A stretch of DNA of 64,000 nt from Bacilli bacterium. Its GTDB lineage: Bacteria; Bacillota_I; Bacilli_A; RFN20; CAG-826. The notes under the pieces are model-generated. The model did no database searches and was not told where the DNA came from. It saw only the letters and a list, made by a program, of their open reading frames with translations. The translations under genes were made by a program, and so were the position numbers. Below are positions 6,056-14,940 of the stretch, piece by piece. The stretch is taken from contig CAAGAN010000029.1 of NCBI GenBank assembly GCA_900767825.1, positions 1 through 64,000 on the forward strand, in the 5' to 3' direction. How positions within the stretch are numbered: the first letter of the stretch is position 1; every line of letters starts with the position of its first letter.

Positions 6056-6343
6056 TTATTCCTTATCGATTGTGATAAGGAAACGGATGACTTGATTATC
6101 AAGTCTTGCCAAACGATCAAATTCCTTTAAGCCTTCGGAATTAGCAGCAACTTTAATTACTACATAATAACCTTTGGTTTGCTTTTTGATCGGATAGGCA
6201 AAATCACGAAGTCCCCATTCTTTGACATCGGTAACATTAGCTTTGCTAGCAGCTAGGATGCCATGGAGCTTTTCGATTTCAGCCTTTCTAGCAGCATCGT
6301 CTAGATTTGCAGAAAGGATGTACATGATTTCATACTTTTCCAT
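6056..6343 (-). CDS. rpsF: 30S ribosomal protein bS6
   Basis: This is a 95-residue bS6 (MEKYEIMYILSANLDD at the start, DFAYPIKKQTKGYYVVI in the middle, VIRFLIT near the end), the usual length. It pairs with bS18 on the 30S platform. It is the first gene of the operon. The Shine-Dalgarno AGGAGG lies 9 nt before the ATG, and the leader carries a structured element and a good promoter. Confidence 0.97.
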   Translation of the reverse strand: MEKYEIMYILSANLDDAARKAEIEKLHGILAASKANVTDVKEWGLRDFAYPIKKQTKGYYVVIKVAANSEGLKEFDRLARLDNQVIRFLITIDKE

Positions 6344-6359
6344 TGATTAAGCACCTCCT

Positions 6360-6402
6360 AATTTCGGTCTTCGGGTCACCTTAGTTGGGTCTATGTGACC
6401 AT
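6360..6402 (-). promoter_or_regulatory. Structured rpsF leader, candidate S6:S18 box
   Basis: In the minus-strand leader GGUCAC (from 6400-6395) pairs with GUGACC (from 6379-6374). CCG trinucleotides follow immediately. The known bS6:bS18 autoregulatory motif in rpsF leaders uses a hairpin with a CCG element resembling the 16S site. The position is right; the exact fold was not tested. Confidence 0.45.
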
Positions 6403-6443
6403 AGAAGTATGTGCGCCAAGTTTCCTTCAAACAAGGCTTTAGT

Positions 6444-6472
6444 ATTATATAGAAGAAGTGATTGATTTTCAA
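6444..6472 (-). promoter_or_regulatory. Promoter of rpsF-ssb-rpsR
   Basis: The minus strand shows TTGAAA (6472-6467), a 17-nt spacer and TATAAT (6449-6444). The -35 overlaps a perfect inverted repeat, TGATTGA-TTT-TCAATCA (6459-6475). Confidence 0.8.
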
Positions 6473-6534
6473 TCAATGAAAAGCAGTCATCCATTAAGGC
6501 AATTATGGCCTCACTATATAAGTAGGCGGTTAGC

Positions 6535-6573
6535 AATAAAAAAGGCTACAAACTTTTTTCTTTTTTTGTAGCC
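6535..6573 (-). terminator. Terminator of lysS
   Basis: The minus strand has GGCTACAAA and TTTGTAGCC as a perfect 9-bp stem followed by six Ts, starting 11 nt past the lysS stop. Confidence 0.9.
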
Positions 6574-6584
6574 AATTGATTTAA

Positions 6585-8069
6585 TTATTTTTCGTCTTTC
6601 ATGGTTGGGAATAGCAATACTTCCCTGATATTTTGTGTGTTGGTAAATAACATGCAAAGTCTATCAATGCCAACTCCGATACCACCTGCTGGAGGCATAC
6701 CGTATTTAAGAGCATCCATAAATGAATAGTCGATATCGTTTGCTTCTTCATCCCCTCTATTCTTGGCTTCTAATTGAGCCTTGAATCTTTCCAATTGATC
6801 GAATGGGTTATTTAATTCGGTATAGGCATTCCCGAATTCAAATCCGCCGACAAAGAATTCAAATCTTTCAACGAAGCGAGGATCTTCGCTCTTTTTCGTA
6901 AGAGGAGAGACTTCGATTGGATAGGTATGGATGAATGTAGGTTGGATTAAAGTCTTTTCAACAAATTCATCAAAGAAGGCTTGAATAATGTAACCGACTG
7001 AGTTCCAACTCTTTTCAAGAGGTACATTATGTTCTTTTGCTAAAGCCACTGCTTCTTCAAAACTCATTTGCTTAGTGAAATCGATTCCAGTTTTTTCCTT
7101 AATGGCTTCGGTCATAGAAATCCATTTGAATGGTTTAGAGAAATCAATTTGGATATCACCCCAAGTGACAATATCGCTTTTGGCAATCTTTTCGGCTAAG
7201 TCTTTGAATAGTCCTTCGACCCAATTTCTCATATCGGACAAATCACCATAGGCTTGATAAAGTTCGATTGTAGTGAATTCAGGATTATGACGAGTATCAA
7301 TTCCTTCATTACGGAAAATACGGCCAATTTCATAAACTCTATCAATACCGCCAATCATGGCTTTCTTTAGATTGAGCTCAGTAGCAATACGTAAATAGAA
7401 GTCTTTATCTAAAGCATTATGATGGGTAATAAATGGTCTAGCAGAAGCACCCCCGGCAATAGGAGAAAGAACTGGAGTTTCAACTTCTACAAACCCTAAA
7501 TCGTCGCAAAATCTTCTTATTTCTTTAACAATTGCAGGTCTAAGTATGGCAACACGTTTAGAATCATCGTTGACAATCATATCTAGATAACGTTTCCTGA
7601 AACGATCTTCCGTATCGGTTAAGCCGTGGAACTTTTCTGGCAATGGTTTTAAGCATTTGCAGATATGGGTATATTTTTCAACCTTGATAGTTAACTCACC
7701 AGTTCTAGATTTCATCAAGATACCTTTAACCCCGACGATATCACCAAGGTCAGCAAGCTTAAAGACAGCATAATCATGCTCGCCGATTATGTTGATGCCA
7801 ATCCAAAGCTGGATATTTCCGTATTCATCTTTGATATTAGCGAAACTAGCTTTTCCCATTCTGCGGATAGCCATTAGCCTACCAGCAACATCTACTTCGA
7901 TATTCTTTTCGGTCAATTCTTCAGCACTTAATTCGCCATATTTGGCTCTAATGTCTCTAATTTGATCTTTCCATTCATATCTAGTTCCGAATGGGTCAAC
8001 ACCTAATTCTTCATATTTCGGTAATTTATCAAGACGTACTTGTTCTTGATCATTTAGCTTTTCTTCCAT
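6585..8069 (-). CDS. lysS: Lysyl-tRNA synthetase, class II
   Basis: This 494-residue enzyme attaches lysine to tRNA(Lys). The anticodon-binding OB fold covers about residues 55-145 (VDVAGRLMAIRRMGKASFA). The class II core carries motif 1 near EIRRFCDDLGFVEVETPVL, motif 2 as RVYEIGRIFRNEGIDTRHNPEF and motif 3 as GGIGVGIDRLCMLF. Length is typical. A GAGG ribosome binding site is present. Upstream lies a 16-bp palindrome, downstream a strong terminator, so it is probably transcribed alone. Confidence 0.97.
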   Translation of the reverse strand: MEEKLNDQEQVRLDKLPKYEELGVDPFGTRYEWKDQIRDIRAKYGELSAEELTEKNIEVDVAGRLMAIRRMGKASFANIKDEYGNIQLWIGINIIGEHDYAVFKLADLGDIVGVKGILMKSRTGELTIKVEKYTHICKCLKPLPEKFHGLTDTEDRFRKRYLDMIVNDDSKRVAILRPAIVKEIRRFCDDLGFVEVETPVLSPIAGGASARPFITHHNALDKDFYLRIATELNLKKAMIGGIDRVYEIGRIFRNEGIDTRHNPEFTTIELYQAYGDLSDMRNWVEGLFKDLAEKIAKSDIVTWGDIQIDFSKPFKWISMTEAIKEKTGIDFTKQMSFEEAVALAKEHNVPLEKSWNSVGYIIQAFFDEFVEKTLIQPTFIHTYPIEVSPLTKKSEDPRFVERFEFFVGGFEFGNAYTELNNPFDQLERFKAQLEAKNRGDEEANDIDYSFMDALKYGMPPAGGIGVGIDRLCMLFTNTQNIREVLLFPTMKDEK

Positions 8070-8126
8070 ATAAAAACCTCAAAACTATTGCCTTAGTAGT
8101 TTACTCTAAATTGTTTGCATTTTGAA

Positions 8127-8142
8127 TTAACTTATAAGTTAA
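8127..8142. promoter_or_regulatory. 16-bp perfect palindrome upstream of lysS
   Basis: TTAACTTATAAGTTAA is perfectly symmetric and lies about 60 nt before the lysS start. It may be an operator or part of the promoter. No matching regulator was identified. Confidence 0.35.
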
Positions 8143-8181
8143 AGTAAATATAATTTTAAAATAAGCGACCCGTGTAGTGAT

Positions 8182-9429
8182 TTAGAATTCTAAATCCATG
8201 ACATTTTTCCATCTAGAAACGATTTCTTTTACCTTTCTCTTGTATGGAGATACATCAAAATCTTCACCCTTTTCTTTTAGGATTGAATCGATAAGTCTAG
8301 CGATTTCAATTGCATCTTCTTCGTTGCATCCCCTAGTTGTTGCGGCTGCAAAGCCTATACGAAGCCCACTAGTTAATCCTGGAGTTAAGGTATCGTTATG
8401 AATCATGTTCTTATTAGCAGTTATTCCAACTCTTTCTAATCTAGCTTGGGCAATCTTGCCATTAATTCCATAAGAAGAAAGAACATTTAGCAAGAACAAA
8501 TGGTTATCCGTACCAGAAACTTTCGCGCCTAATGAAGCAAGCTCATCGTTGCATGCTTTCGTGTTTTCTAATACATGGGTCATGTATTCTTTAAATTCTG
8601 GCTTCAAATCTTCTCCAAAACAGATTGCCTTGGCGGCGATTACATGTTCAAGTGGTCCACCTTGTGTATAAGGGAAGACAGAAGAATCAATTTTCTTGGC
8701 TAAATCTAATCTATTAGAAAGAATGATCCCTCCCCTAGAACCTCTTAATGTTTTATGGGTAGTAGATGTAACAATATCGCAATAATCAACTGGGTTCTGA
8801 GTTAATTTAGCAGCGATTATTCCAGCAATATGGGCCATATCTACCATGAACAATGTCTTTATTTCGGAACGAGAATTATGTTCATCGATAATTTCTCTCA
8901 TCTTCTTAAAATCAATATCAAAAGGATAAGCACTATAACCTGCTAAAAATAAAGCAGGATTTTCTTCGTCTAGTCTTTTTCTAATTATTTCGTAATCAAG
9001 ATGAGCATCATCTCCAAGAGGATAAAAAACAAAATTATAAGTATGGGCAGAGAAAGAAACATTAGACCCATGTGTTAAATGTCCCCCATCATCTAAGGTT
9101 AAGGAAAGTATTTTATCTCCGGGATTTAACAAGGCATGGTAGGCTGCAAAATTAGCCTGCGATCCAGAATGGGGCTGAACATTAACATATTGGGCATTAA
9201 ATAGTTTTTTTAGCCTTTCCCTAGTAATGTTTTCCACCGCATCAACATTTTCACATCCCCCATAATATCTATGTCCAGGATATCCTTCTGCATATTTCGC
9301 GGTAAATATCGAAGCCTGTGCTTCTCTTACTGATTTAGAAGGATAATTCTCGCTAGCAATAAGCTCTATCCCTTCGTTTTGCCTATTCTCTTCTTTAACT
9401 AAAAACTGTTCTATTTCTTTATCAACCAT
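8182..9429 (-). CDS. glyA: Serine hydroxymethyltransferase
   Basis: This 415-residue PLP enzyme converts serine plus tetrahydrofolate to glycine plus methylene-tetrahydrofolate. Visible landmarks are IELIASENYPS, YAEGYPGHRYYGGCENVD, NVQPHSGSQAN and the PLP lysine in TSTTHKTLRGSRGG. The ATG at 9429 is chosen over the one at 9435 because GAGG then lies 7 nt upstream instead of touching the start. It is separated from lysS by 112 nt and may have a separate promoter. Confidence 0.97.
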   Translation of the reverse strand: MVDKEIEQFLVKEENRQNEGIELIASENYPSKSVREAQASIFTAKYAEGYPGHRYYGGCENVDAVENITRERLKKLFNAQYVNVQPHSGSQANFAAYHALLNPGDKILSLTLDDGGHLTHGSNVSFSAHTYNFVFYPLGDDAHLDYEIIRKRLDEENPALFLAGYSAYPFDIDFKKMREIIDEHNSRSEIKTLFMVDMAHIAGIIAAKLTQNPVDYCDIVTSTTHKTLRGSRGGIILSNRLDLAKKIDSSVFPYTQGGPLEHVIAAKAICFGEDLKPEFKEYMTHVLENTKACNDELASLGAKVSGTDNHLFLLNVLSSYGINGKIAQARLERVGITANKNMIHNDTLTPGLTSGLRIGFAAATTRGCNEEDAIEIARLIDSILKEKGEDFDVSPYKRKVKEIVSRWKNVMDLEF

Positions 9430-9475
9430 AATCATTCCTCGAATTTAGTATAAAGCCCGAACGTTTATAGGCAAT

Positions 9476-9500
9476 ATAAAAGCGCCCATTTTAGGACGCT
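9476..9500 (-). terminator. Terminator of the marR-ABC exporter operon
   Basis: The minus strand has AGCGTCC pairing with GGGCGCT, followed by TTTTAT, directly after the stop of the second exporter gene. Confidence 0.85.
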
Positions 9501-9504
9501 AATA

Positions 9505-11421
9505 CTAGGCTTTTGCTTCTTTGGCTTTTGAGCCAGTATAAAGTTGATAATATTTGCCTTTTTGTTTTAATAGGTCTTCATGATTGCCTCTTTCAATTAT
9601 CCTGCCGGACTCTAAAACCATGATGACATCGCTATTTTGAATGGTGGATAAACGGTGAGCAATAACAAATACCGTTCTTCCTTTCATAATTGCATCCATA
9701 CCATTTTGGACTAATTTTTCAGTATGGGAGTCAATTGAAGAAGTTGCCTCATCTAGAACTAGTACAGGTGGATTAGCGCAGGCAGCCCTAGCAATAGATA
9801 TAAGTTGCCTTTGTCCTTGAGACAATCCTGCCCCAGCCCCATGTAAGATGGTGTCATAACCTTCTGGCAACATCATTATGAAATTATGAGCATTAGCTAA
9901 TTTAGCGGCTTTAATGACTTCTTCATCGCTAGCGAAAGGATTGCCATATCTAATATTATCTTTAACGCTTCCGGTAAATAAGTTAGTCTCTTGAAGAACC
10001 ATGCCCATAGCACGTCTAAGATCTTTCTTTTTGATCTTATTAATATTGATTCCATCAAACCTTATCTTGCCATCCTCAATATCATAGAATCTATTCAAGA
10101 GGTTGGTAATTGTAGTCTTCCCTGCTCCAGTAGGACCTACAAATGCAACTTTTTGACCTGGTTTAGCATATAAAGTTACATCATGCAGGACCGTCTTCCC
10201 TTTAACGTAAGCAAAGTCTACATCCGACATAGTTATATCCCCTCTTAGCCATGTATAGGTTGTTGGAGAACCGTCTGTATGAGGATGTTCCCAAGCCCAC
10301 ATATTTGTTTTTTCTTCGCATGGAATAGGATTGCCGTTTCCATCTTTTTTGGCATTAACTAGCATTACATATCCATCATCGACTTCACTAGGTTCATCAA
10401 TAAGGGCGAATATACGTTCTGCTCCTGCTAAAGCCATGATAGCCAAATTGATTTGATTAGCAACTTGACCAATTGGAAGAGTAAACGATTTCCCTAAAGT
10501 TAAGAAAGAAATTATTAAACCAGCCTTTATAGGCATGACCCCGTATCCCATCAATAAACCACCAACTAAAGCAATGACGCAGTATTGCAAATGAGCTAAA
10601 TTAACAGTTATAGGACCAAGGATGTTGGAGAATTGCTGAGCCTTTGTTGTATATCCACATAAGGCATCATTTAATTTATCAAATCCTTCTTCGGATTCTT
10701 TTTCATGGGTGAATACTTTGATGACTTTTTGTCCAGAAATCATTTCTTCAATATAACCATTTGTCGCACCTAAACTTCTTTGCTGAGAAATAAAGAAGGT
10801 AGATGATTTATGAGAGAAAATCGCGATGCAGGTAATGATAATTACAAAGAAGAACAATACGATTAAGGTTAGATAGACATTTAAGACTAACATTGCTACT
10901 AAAGCCGCAACCATAGTAACAATAGAAGAAACAACCATCGGAAGAACTCTTGATATGAATTCCCTTAATGTATCAATATCATTTGTATAAACAGACATGA
11001 TATCCCCGTGTGTCCTAGTATCAAAATATGATAAAGGAAGGCTTTCCATATGTGAAAATAGTTCATCCCTTATCTCTTTTTGGGTCCCTTGTCCAATTTG
11101 AGACACTACTATTTGATAGATGTAATTAGTAACAACGCCTATTAAATATATTCCAACCATAATTAATATTACGGTTTCTAGACTCATTGGTATTCCATAT
11201 AGATATGTAGGTTGATTTAAAAGCATTGGGGTGATGAAATCATCGATAAGGATGCTACCGATAAAGGCAGAGCCAATTACCCCTGCTGCACCTGAAATCA
11301 AAATAGTGACACAGGCCAAAATAAGAAGGGCAGGCGAGAATTTAAACATTCTTTTTATGATTGAACCAAAAAGAATAGCGGACTTCTTAAATCCAATCTT
11401 TTTTGCATTATTATTGCTCAT
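9505..11421 (-). CDS. ABC exporter subunit with canonical ATPase site
   Basis: This is about 638 residues: a six-helix exporter transmembrane domain (about 20-330) and an ATPase domain with Walker A GPTGAGKTT, signature LSQGQRQ, Walker B VLVLDEATSS and switch His in IAHRLST. All catalytic residues are present. An unusual segment of about 40 residues with a Trp-rich stretch (NMWAWEHPHTDGSPTTYTW) lies between the two domains. The ATG at 11421 is used because GGAGGTG lies 6 nt upstream. The longer frame start at 11451 has no such site. It overlaps the upstream subunit by 11 nt and forms a heterodimer with it, exporting an unknown lipid, drug or peptide. Confidence 0.9.
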   Translation of the reverse strand: MSNNNAKKIGFKKSAILFGSIIKRMFKFSPALLILACVTILISGAAGVIGSAFIGSILIDDFITPMLLNQPTYLYGIPMSLETVILIMVGIYLIGVVTNYIYQIVVSQIGQGTQKEIRDELFSHMESLPLSYFDTRTHGDIMSVYTNDIDTLREFISRVLPMVVSSIVTMVAALVAMLVLNVYLTLIVLFFFVIIITCIAIFSHKSSTFFISQQRSLGATNGYIEEMISGQKVIKVFTHEKESEEGFDKLNDALCGYTTKAQQFSNILGPITVNLAHLQYCVIALVGGLLMGYGVMPIKAGLIISFLTLGKSFTLPIGQVANQINLAIMALAGAERIFALIDEPSEVDDGYVMLVNAKKDGNGNPIPCEEKTNMWAWEHPHTDGSPTTYTWLRGDITMSDVDFAYVKGKTVLHDVTLYAKPGQKVAFVGPTGAGKTTITNLLNRFYDIEDGKIRFDGININKIKKKDLRRAMGMVLQETNLFTGSVKDNIRYGNPFASDEEVIKAAKLANAHNFIMMLPEGYDTILHGAGAGLSQGQRQLISIARAACANPPVLVLDEATSSIDSHTEKLVQNGMDAIMKGRTVFVIAHRLSTIQNSDVIMVLESGRIIERGNHEDLLKQKGKYYQLYTGSKAKEAKA

Positions 11422-13261
11422 CGAAATCACCTCCACCCATTTGGGTTTCATACATTTCCTTATATATAGGAGAACTCTTCATTAATTCATCATTATTTCC
11501 TTGGGCAACAATTTTCCCATCATCCATGATCAAGATAATGTCGCAATCTTTAATGGATAAAATCCTTTGGGCAATGATGAATTTAGTAACATTTGGGATT
11601 TCTTCCTTAAATGCTTTCCTAATAAGAGAATCAGTATGTGTATCAACTGCAGATGTAGAATCGTCTAAAATCAATATCTTTGGGGATTTTAACAAGGCAC
11701 GTGCGATGCAAAGTCTTTGCCTTTGGCCACCTGACACATTAGTGCCCCCTTCGTCTATATGGCTATCATATTTTTGAGGGAATGATTCAATAAATTCATC
11801 TGCACAAGCTAGATGTGCTGCTTTCTTTATTTGTTCATCGCTTGCATTTGGGTTTCCCCATAACAAATTGGATTTTATGGTTCCGGTAAACAAAACATTC
11901 TTTTGAAGGACAACTGCTACATTATCTCTAAGTGTCCTTAAATCATAATCCTTGACATCAACTCCACCGATTTTAACAGATCCAGAACTGGCATCATATA
12001 ACCTAGCCATCATGGATACTAATGTGGATTTAGATGAACCAGTCGCCCCTATAATTCCAACAGTAGAACCACTAGGAATATTTAAATTAATATGGTCAAG
12101 AACGTTTTTTTCTCCTGAAGCACTATAACGAAAACACACATCATCATAAACAACGCTTCCATCTTTTACTTCTTTTACCGCGTTTATAGGGGAAGTAATG
12201 TCTGGTTTCTCGTCGATTACTTCTGAAATTCTTTCGGCAGAGTTCCTAGCGATGATTACCATTACAAAGCACATGGAAACAAACATTAAGGAATTAAGTA
12301 TCTGGTATGTATAAGTTATTAATGAGGTTAAAGAACCTGTATTGAATCCAGTTGGAGAATTGCCTGAAGCTAGAATCATCTTAGCACCGAAATAAGAGAT
12401 AACAATCATGCAGGCGTAAACTGAGAAATTCATCATTGGGGAATTAAAGGCCAGTATCCTTTCGGCATGTAAGAAAGTTTTGTAAATAAAATATGAAACG
12501 TGTCCAAATTTTTCTTTTTCAAAGTCTTCCCTGCCAAATGATTTAACAACCCTAATGCCGGCTAAATTCTCTTGAACAGAAGCGTTTAAATCATCATATG
12601 CGTTAAATACTCTAACGAAAGTTGGATGGACTTTTATGGAGATAAAGAACAAAACAAATCCAAGTAATGGGATTATTGCGAGGAAAGTCAATGCTAATTG
12701 CCATGAAGTGACACAAGCCATGATAAAGGCAAAGATAAGCATAATAGGAGATCTTACGATGGTCCTTAAAATCATTTGAACCGAGTTTTGGACATTAGTA
12801 ACATCCGTTGTTAACCTAGTAACAAGTGAAGGGGTAGAAAATTTATCAATATTAGAAAAAGAATAATCCTGTATGTGATAATACATCTGTTTCCTTAGGT
12901 TTCTACCAAAATTACTAGATGCAATAGACGCAAAAAAGCCTGCCATGACGCCACCAAAACAGCTAACTAAGGCCATGGCAATCATAATTAAGCAAATATA
13001 GACTAGTTCAGGGACTTGTTCAGCACCCATAGAACCAACTTGAGGGTCGATGATATTGATTACTTTAGCAGCAAAAAAAGGAATAAGGACTTCCCCTACA
13101 ACTTCAATCGTAACGAAAATCCAGGCTAAGATACAATATCTCCATGAGCCTTTCATATATTTTAGCAACGACTTAAGCACATGGGACTTCTTAAATTTTT
13201 TGATAGTTTCTTCGTCTTTTCTTTTTTTCTCTTCAATCATTTTTGCAAAGCTATCGTCCAT
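11411..13261 (-). CDS. ABC exporter subunit with degenerate ATPase site
   Basis: This 616-residue half-transporter has six membrane helices (about 35-340) and an ATPase domain with Walker A GATGSSKST and signature NVSGGQRQR. In its own site the catalytic Glu after Walker B is Asp (ILILDDSTSA) and the switch His is Gln (IIAQRIL). Such degenerate sites are typical of one half of heterodimeric exporters such as TM287/288 and BmrCD. It overlaps the MarR gene upstream and the canonical partner downstream, so the three genes are one operon. Confidence 0.92.
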   Translation of the reverse strand: MDDSFAKMIEEKKRKDEETIKKFKKSHVLKSLLKYMKGSWRYCILAWIFVTIEVVGEVLIPFFAAKVINIIDPQVGSMGAEQVPELVYICLIMIAMALVSCFGGVMAGFFASIASSNFGRNLRKQMYYHIQDYSFSNIDKFSTPSLVTRLTTDVTNVQNSVQMILRTIVRSPIMLIFAFIMACVTSWQLALTFLAIIPLLGFVLFFISIKVHPTFVRVFNAYDDLNASVQENLAGIRVVKSFGREDFEKEKFGHVSYFIYKTFLHAERILAFNSPMMNFSVYACMIVISYFGAKMILASGNSPTGFNTGSLTSLITYTYQILNSLMFVSMCFVMVIIARNSAERISEVIDEKPDITSPINAVKEVKDGSVVYDDVCFRYSASGEKNVLDHINLNIPSGSTVGIIGATGSSKSTLVSMMARLYDASSGSVKIGGVDVKDYDLRTLRDNVAVVLQKNVLFTGTIKSNLLWGNPNASDEQIKKAAHLACADEFIESFPQKYDSHIDEGGTNVSGGQRQRLCIARALLKSPKILILDDSTSAVDTHTDSLIRKAFKEEIPNVTKFIIAQRILSIKDCDIILIMDDGKIVAQGNNDELMKSSPIYKEMYETQMGGGDFDEQ

Positions 13262-13703
13262 TTTTGTTTCTCTCCTCTAACTTATCTAATATCTTCTCAC
13301 CTATACGCAGGAACTCATTTTTCTCATCTTCTTCTAGCATCGAAGAAAGTTCCTTTTCGAATTTATCCAATACTTTCTTAGTGGATTGGTAATATTGCAT
13401 CCCCTTTTCGGTTGGATAAAGTTTTTTAATACGCTTATCATCCTTATCGATAGATGAAGAGATAAATCCTTCATTTTCTAAAAGCGTTAATATTTCGGAA
13501 ACCGTTGATTTCTTTAGCATCAATCCATCCATTATTGAGTTGCTCTTACACCCCGGATGCTTGCATATATAAGCAAGCGACCAACCTTGTTGAGGACCTA
13601 TATCTATAGGGAACAAAGGTAGATAGGCCGTTTCAAACCTTCTATCTAGCATCCTATTTAATCGACCTACCATCGGTCTAAGTTTTGAGATTTTTCTTTC
13701 CAT
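13251..13703 (-). CDS. MarR-family transcriptional regulator
   Basis: This 150-residue winged-helix protein shows the MarR core: SNSIMDGLMLKKSTVSEILTLLENEGFISSS as recognition helices, then DKDDKRIKKLYPTEKG as the wing, flanked by dimerisation helices. It is the first gene of the operon and overlaps the first exporter subunit by 11 nt. A perfect inverted repeat 7 nt upstream of its start, downstream of the predicted promoter, fits autorepression relieved by an exporter substrate. Confidence 0.92.
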   Translation of the reverse strand: MERKISKLRPMVGRLNRMLDRRFETAYLPLFPIDIGPQQGWSLAYICKHPGCKSNSIMDGLMLKKSTVSEILTLLENEGFISSSIDKDDKRIKKLYPTEKGMQYYQSTKKVLDKFEKELSSMLEEDEKNEFLRIGEKILDKLEERNKNGR

Positions 13704-13709
13704 AATATT

Positions 13710-13723
13710 GTTCGACAGCGAAC
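13710..13723. promoter_or_regulatory. Candidate MarR operator
   Basis: GTTCG-ACAG-CGAAC is a perfect inverted repeat between the predicted transcription start (about 13730) and the marR ATG at 13703. This is a typical repressor position. Confidence 0.6.
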
Positions 13724-13736
13724 TATTTAACTCTAA

Positions 13737-13764
13737 ATTATAAAAATAACAAGTGGTAAGTTAA
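13737..13764 (-). promoter_or_regulatory. Promoter of the marR-exporter operon
   Basis: The minus strand has TTAACT (13764-13759), a 16-nt spacer and a perfect TATAAT (13742-13737). Confidence 0.6.
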
Positions 13765-13795
13765 TTAAAACCGCTTCCAAAGGTAAATTATTTAT

Positions 13796-14785
13796 TTAAT
13801 TTAAAGATTCTTCTAGGGTTGCTCTTTCTTCCAAACCACGGAATATCTTTTCTAGCGAATCAATAGAATCTAGCGATGTCGCTAGTTGCATTCTGACCCT
13901 TTTATAACCAGGGAAAGAAGAGAAGAAATGAGGCAATAAACCACGTAGTTCCCTTGTTCCAATATATTCACCTTTTTCTTTGATTAAAGCATAAGCGAAT
14001 TCTTTTGCATATTCGATTTGTTTAACCTTGCTAGGAGAAGAAAGAAGGACCCCGTTAGTTAAATATTCATTGATTTGGGTCAATAAATATGGGTGCCCTA
14101 AACCACCTCTAGCAACCATAACAAAATCAGCATGAGTTATATCTAAAGCATTTTTAGCATCCATCGGGGTAAATATATCTCCAGATACGGCATAAGGAAT
14201 CTTGATATGTTTCTTCATATCCTGAATTTCTTCATATCTAGCTTTGCCTGAATAAAACTGGGCACGAGTCCTGCAATGGATGGAAATTAAAGCGACCCCT
14301 GCTCTTTCTAAGGCTTCTGCAACTTCATAAACATTAATAGAGTCTTCGTCCCAACCTAATCTAATTTTGGCAGTGACTGGCTTAGAAGAAACTTTAACTA
14401 TTTCCCTTACATAATTTTCTAGTCCCGGGACATCTTTAAGCCACTTAGAACCAGCACCTGTCTTAACTACTTTTTCTACAGGACAGCCAAAATTCAAATC
14501 AAGAAAATCATAGGTAGCAACTTCTTCTATTTTCTTAATAGCGGGAATTGTGTTTTCTAATGAGAATCCAAACAGTTGAATAGCATATGGGGTGTCTAGA
14601 TTTGAACTTTTTAAATAATCCAAAGTCTTTTCATTCCCATAGCTAATCCCGCAGTCAGAAACCATCTCGGAAAAAGAAAGACCAACCCCAAAAGGCTTCA
14701 TAAATTCCCTATAAGCAAGAGTTGTTACCCCTGCCATTGGGCCAAGCAATATTTTGTTAGATATTTCTATTCCGGCGACCTTCAT
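13796..14785 (-). CDS. dusB: tRNA-dihydrouridine synthase
   Basis: This 329-residue FMN TIM-barrel enzyme reduces uridines in the tRNA D-loop. The start reads ISNKILLGPMAGVTTLAYRE. The catalytic cysteine is in LDLNFGCPVEKV, and the substrate loop carries KIRLGWD and SIHCRTR. The spacing matches DusB-type enzymes of Bacilli. A TTGCCT-17-TATAAC promoter puts the -10 only 8 nt before the ATG, with no Shine-Dalgarno, so the mRNA is probably leaderless. It lies between two exporter operons without obvious functional linkage. Confidence 0.93.
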   Translation of the reverse strand: MKVAGIEISNKILLGPMAGVTTLAYREFMKPFGVGLSFSEMVSDCGISYGNEKTLDYLKSSNLDTPYAIQLFGFSLENTIPAIKKIEEVATYDFLDLNFGCPVEKVVKTGAGSKWLKDVPGLENYVREIVKVSSKPVTAKIRLGWDEDSINVYEVAEALERAGVALISIHCRTRAQFYSGKARYEEIQDMKKHIKIPYAVSGDIFTPMDAKNALDITHADFVMVARGGLGHPYLLTQINEYLTNGVLLSSPSKVKQIEYAKEFAYALIKEKGEYIGTRELRGLLPHFFSSFPGYKRVRMQLATSLDSIDSLEKIFRGLEERATLEESLN

Positions 14786-14793
14786 AAGATAGA

Positions 14794-14822
14794 GTTATAT
14801 AGAAAAGGAATTGCAAAGGCAA
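14794..14822 (-). promoter_or_regulatory. dusB promoter, leaderless
   Basis: The minus strand has TTGCCT (14822-14817), a 17-nt spacer and TATAAC (14799-14794). The ATG begins 8 nt after the -10. Confidence 0.6.
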
Positions 14823-14834
14823 TCAAAATATTGC

Positions 14835-14849
14835 TTGACAAAGTGTCAA
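14835..14849. promoter_or_regulatory. Inverted repeat between dusB and the second exporter operon
   Basis: TTGACA-AAG-TGTCAA is a perfect inverted repeat with a 3-nt centre in the divergent intergenic region. It could be an operator for the exporter operon. No regulator gene is adjacent. Confidence 0.5.
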
Positions 14850-14886
14850 AAATGTCGATTTTTCTTTAATTACATTAAAATTTGTA

Positions 14887-14915
14887 TTGCACAAAATTTT
14901 TCTTGGCCCTATATA
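14887..14915 (+). promoter_or_regulatory. Promoter of the second exporter operon
   Basis: TTGCAC (14887-14892), a 17-nt spacer and TATATA (14910-14915) are followed by an AAAGGAGG ribosome binding site before the ATG at 14941. Confidence 0.5.
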
Positions 14916-14940
14916 TCATACGTTTTAAAGGAGGTAAATC

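Noticed and set aside
8070..8181. T-box or lysine riboswitch upstream of lysS
   Set aside because: The 112-nt leader region lacks the T-box GGUGG motif and a terminator hairpin and is too short for a lysine riboswitch.
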